This document shows, piece by piece, positions 21,251-22,155 of a DNA stretch of 22,155 nt. The notes beneath the pieces were generated by a model. The model ran no database searches, had not been told where the DNA came from, and worked only from the letters and a program-made list of their open reading frames with translations. The translations under genes and the position numbers were made by a program. Origin of the DNA: a virus; IMG/VR virus record IMGVR_UViG_3300031623_000058, positions 1 through 22,155 of that record; one strand, written 5' to 3'. The first letter of the stretch is position 1, and each line of letters starts with the position of its first letter.

Positions 21251-21620
21251 TTCTTTCCTTATAATTTTTTACAGCTGATTTAATTGCATCTTCGGCTAAA
21301 ACTGAACAATGAATTTTAACTGGGGGTAATGCTAATTCTTCAGCTATGTCCATATTTTTAATTTCTTCTGCTTGGTCTAAAGTTTTACCTTTTAACCATT
21401 CAGTTACTAAACTTGAACTTGCAATAGCTGAACCACACCCAAATGTTTTAAATTTTGCATCTACTATTGTTTCTTTGTCTACTTTAATTTGTAACTTCAT
21501 AACATCACCACATGCTGGTGCTCCAACCATTCCAGTTCCAACTGTTGGATCTTCTTTATCAAACGTACCTACATTTCGCGGATTCTCGTAATGGTCTAAA
21601 ACTTTTTCACTATAAGGCAT
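21243..21620 (-). CDS. iscU: IscU iron-sulfur cluster scaffold protein
   Basis: A 125-aa protein matching bacterial IscU along its full length (E. coli IscU is 128 aa). All cluster ligands are in place: GAPACGDVM with Cys37 and Asp39, FGCGS with Cys62, and KIHCS with His104 and Cys105. The LPPVK motif (98-102), recognised by the HscA chaperone, is intact. It should hold nascent [2Fe-2S] clusters delivered by IscS and pass them to carriers. Its neighbours are a membrane protein and gp16, with the gp16 start overlapping its stop by 8 nt, so it is co-expressed with virion packaging genes. AGAGAG precedes ATG 21620. It resembles cellular IscU so closely that recent acquisition is likely (inference). 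Confidence 0.95.
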   Translation of the reverse strand: MPYSEKVLDHYENPRNVGTFDKEDPTVGTGMVGAPACGDVMKLQIKVDKETIVDAKFKTFGCGSAIASSSLVTEWLKGKTLDQAEEIKNMDIAEELALPPVKIHCSVLAEDAIKSAVKNYKERND

Positions 21621-21656
21621 AATACTCTCTTTTCTAAAATATACTGCTATATTTAC

Positions 21657-21851
21657 CTAATCTTTATCATCCTTACTTTGTTTTGACATCCACTCATTAT
21701 ACAAATCAAATAATGTACGGACTTTTTCGCGTAATACTTCTATTGATGAGTGCATTTTAGCTAGGACTATTACCAAGCCAACGAATCCTAAAAATATGGG
21801 CCATAAGCTCGCCAATAGATTCAACGAGTCTGCTGTAGTTACATCGGTCAT
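21657..21851 (-). CDS. Small single-pass membrane protein with a coiled-coil-like tail
   Basis: A 64-aa protein: hydrophobic helix at about residues 12-32 (LLASLWPIFLGFVGLVIVLA), then a charged helical segment (SSIEVLREKVRTLFDLYNEWMS) and a polar end. ATG 21851 overlaps the gp4-like stop as ATGA. No family is recognised. A holin-like or other membrane role is possible, but no lysis gene is nearby. An AT-only inverted repeat (21637-21654) lies in the short gap between this gene and iscU. Confidence 0.7.
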   Translation of the reverse strand: MTDVTTADSLNLLASLWPIFLGFVGLVIVLAKMHSSIEVLREKVRTLFDLYNEWMSKQSKDDKD

Positions 21852-22155
21852 TTCCTTTTTCCTCCGTGGTATATGTCATGTTCATTGATGACTCTAAATA
21901 AAATTTTTCTTTGTTTAGACCAAGCCCTTGCGGCTTCCCACTTTGCAAGATTCTGTACATATTGAGCCTGGCGATATTTGTTTCTGCCAATACTCTCTTT
22001 CTTCATCTGGTTTTCAGGTTTAACTTCTATTAATTCAACATGCTCTTTGCCCTTTGCATCTGTATATTGAATCATAAAGTCTGGAACATAGACCGTTAGT
22101 TTACCTGTCAACGGATTCCTATAAGGAATTTTAACTGATTCACTAGCCCATTTAG
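21848..22155 (-). CDS. 4: Head completion protein (gp4-like, TnsA/PD-(D/E)xK fold), N-terminus outside the window
   Basis: The frame is open to the window edge, so the N-terminus is missing; about 101 residues are visible before the stop at 21850-21848 (T4 gp4 is 150 aa). Visible motifs are VKIPYRNPLTGKLTVYVPDF and VELIEVKPENQ, giving a PD...ExK nuclease-like core (Asp of PDF, Glu and Lys of EVK) as in TnsA and T4 gp4. gp4 acts at the last step of head completion, with gp50 and gp65, before tail joining. Its place beside terminase genes fits. The stop overlaps the small membrane protein ATG. Confidence 0.8.
   Translation of the reverse strand, partial: KWASESVKIPYRNPLTGKLTVYVPDFMIQYTDAKGKEHVELIEVKPENQMKKESIGRNKYRQAQYVQNLAKWEAARAWSKQRKILFRVINEHDIYHGGKRK

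Noticed and set aside
21637-21654. Inverted repeat AAATATA-loop-TATATTT between a small membrane protein gene and iscU
   Set aside because: The stem is only A-T pairs and short, so it is weak as a terminator; it is mentioned only as context.

Overview
The window is a tightly packed, AT-rich stretch of a T4-like (myovirus-type) phage genome, probably from a marine or other aquatic bacterium. All supportable genes lie on the minus strand. Most neighbours overlap as ATGA or TAATG or are a few bases apart, and no tRNA, rRNA, insertion sequence or CRISPR array is visible. Genes recognised by motif and order are a gp4-type head completion protein, gp16, gp17, gp32, UvsX, UvsY and UvsW. The host cannot be fixed from this sequence; low GC and accessory genes such as iscU and a Prx5 peroxiredoxin fit T4-like phages of marine proteobacteria, which is inference.

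Layout in transcription order (high to low coordinate). (a) 22155-17397, packaging and head genes: gp4-like protein (partial), a small membrane protein, a full-length IscU Fe-S scaffold, gp16, three probable virion genes, a terminator, then gp17. (b) 17388-15364: a 674-aa protein of unknown function behind a late-type promoter. (c) 15363-12356, recombination and ssDNA module: tandem duplicated sigma70-like promoters, gp32, a hairpin, uvsX, a small acidic protein, uvsY. (d) 12343-5040, accessory island: a 56-aa ORF, peroxiredoxin, nucleotidyltransferase-cupin fusion, 41-aa membrane peptide, TylF-type methyltransferase, GT-A glycosyltransferase, three divergent copies of a KpsC-like glycosyltransferase family, a small zinc-ribbon protein, a 97-aa unknown and a second GT-A glycosyltransferase. 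(e) 5019-1: a consensus sigma70 promoter drives a 428-aa unknown protein overlapping uvsW, followed by two conserved unknowns, a SAM methyltransferase and a cupin-like protein cut by the window edge.

Regulation appears two-tiered. TTGACT-17 bp-TATAAT/TATCAT promoters stand before gp32 and before the uvsW operon. T4/cyanophage late elements (NATAAATA) stand before the 190-aa virion gene, gp17 and the 674-aa gene. At gp17 and the 674-aa gene the late element ends exactly 5 nt before ATG, and before the uvsW partner the predicted leader is about 3 nt, so several mRNAs should be leaderless or nearly so.

The most notable features are the glycan-building island between uvsY and uvsW, the intact IscU inside the packaging cluster, the duplicated gp32 promoter, and the compact terminator-late promoter-start codon module at gp17.
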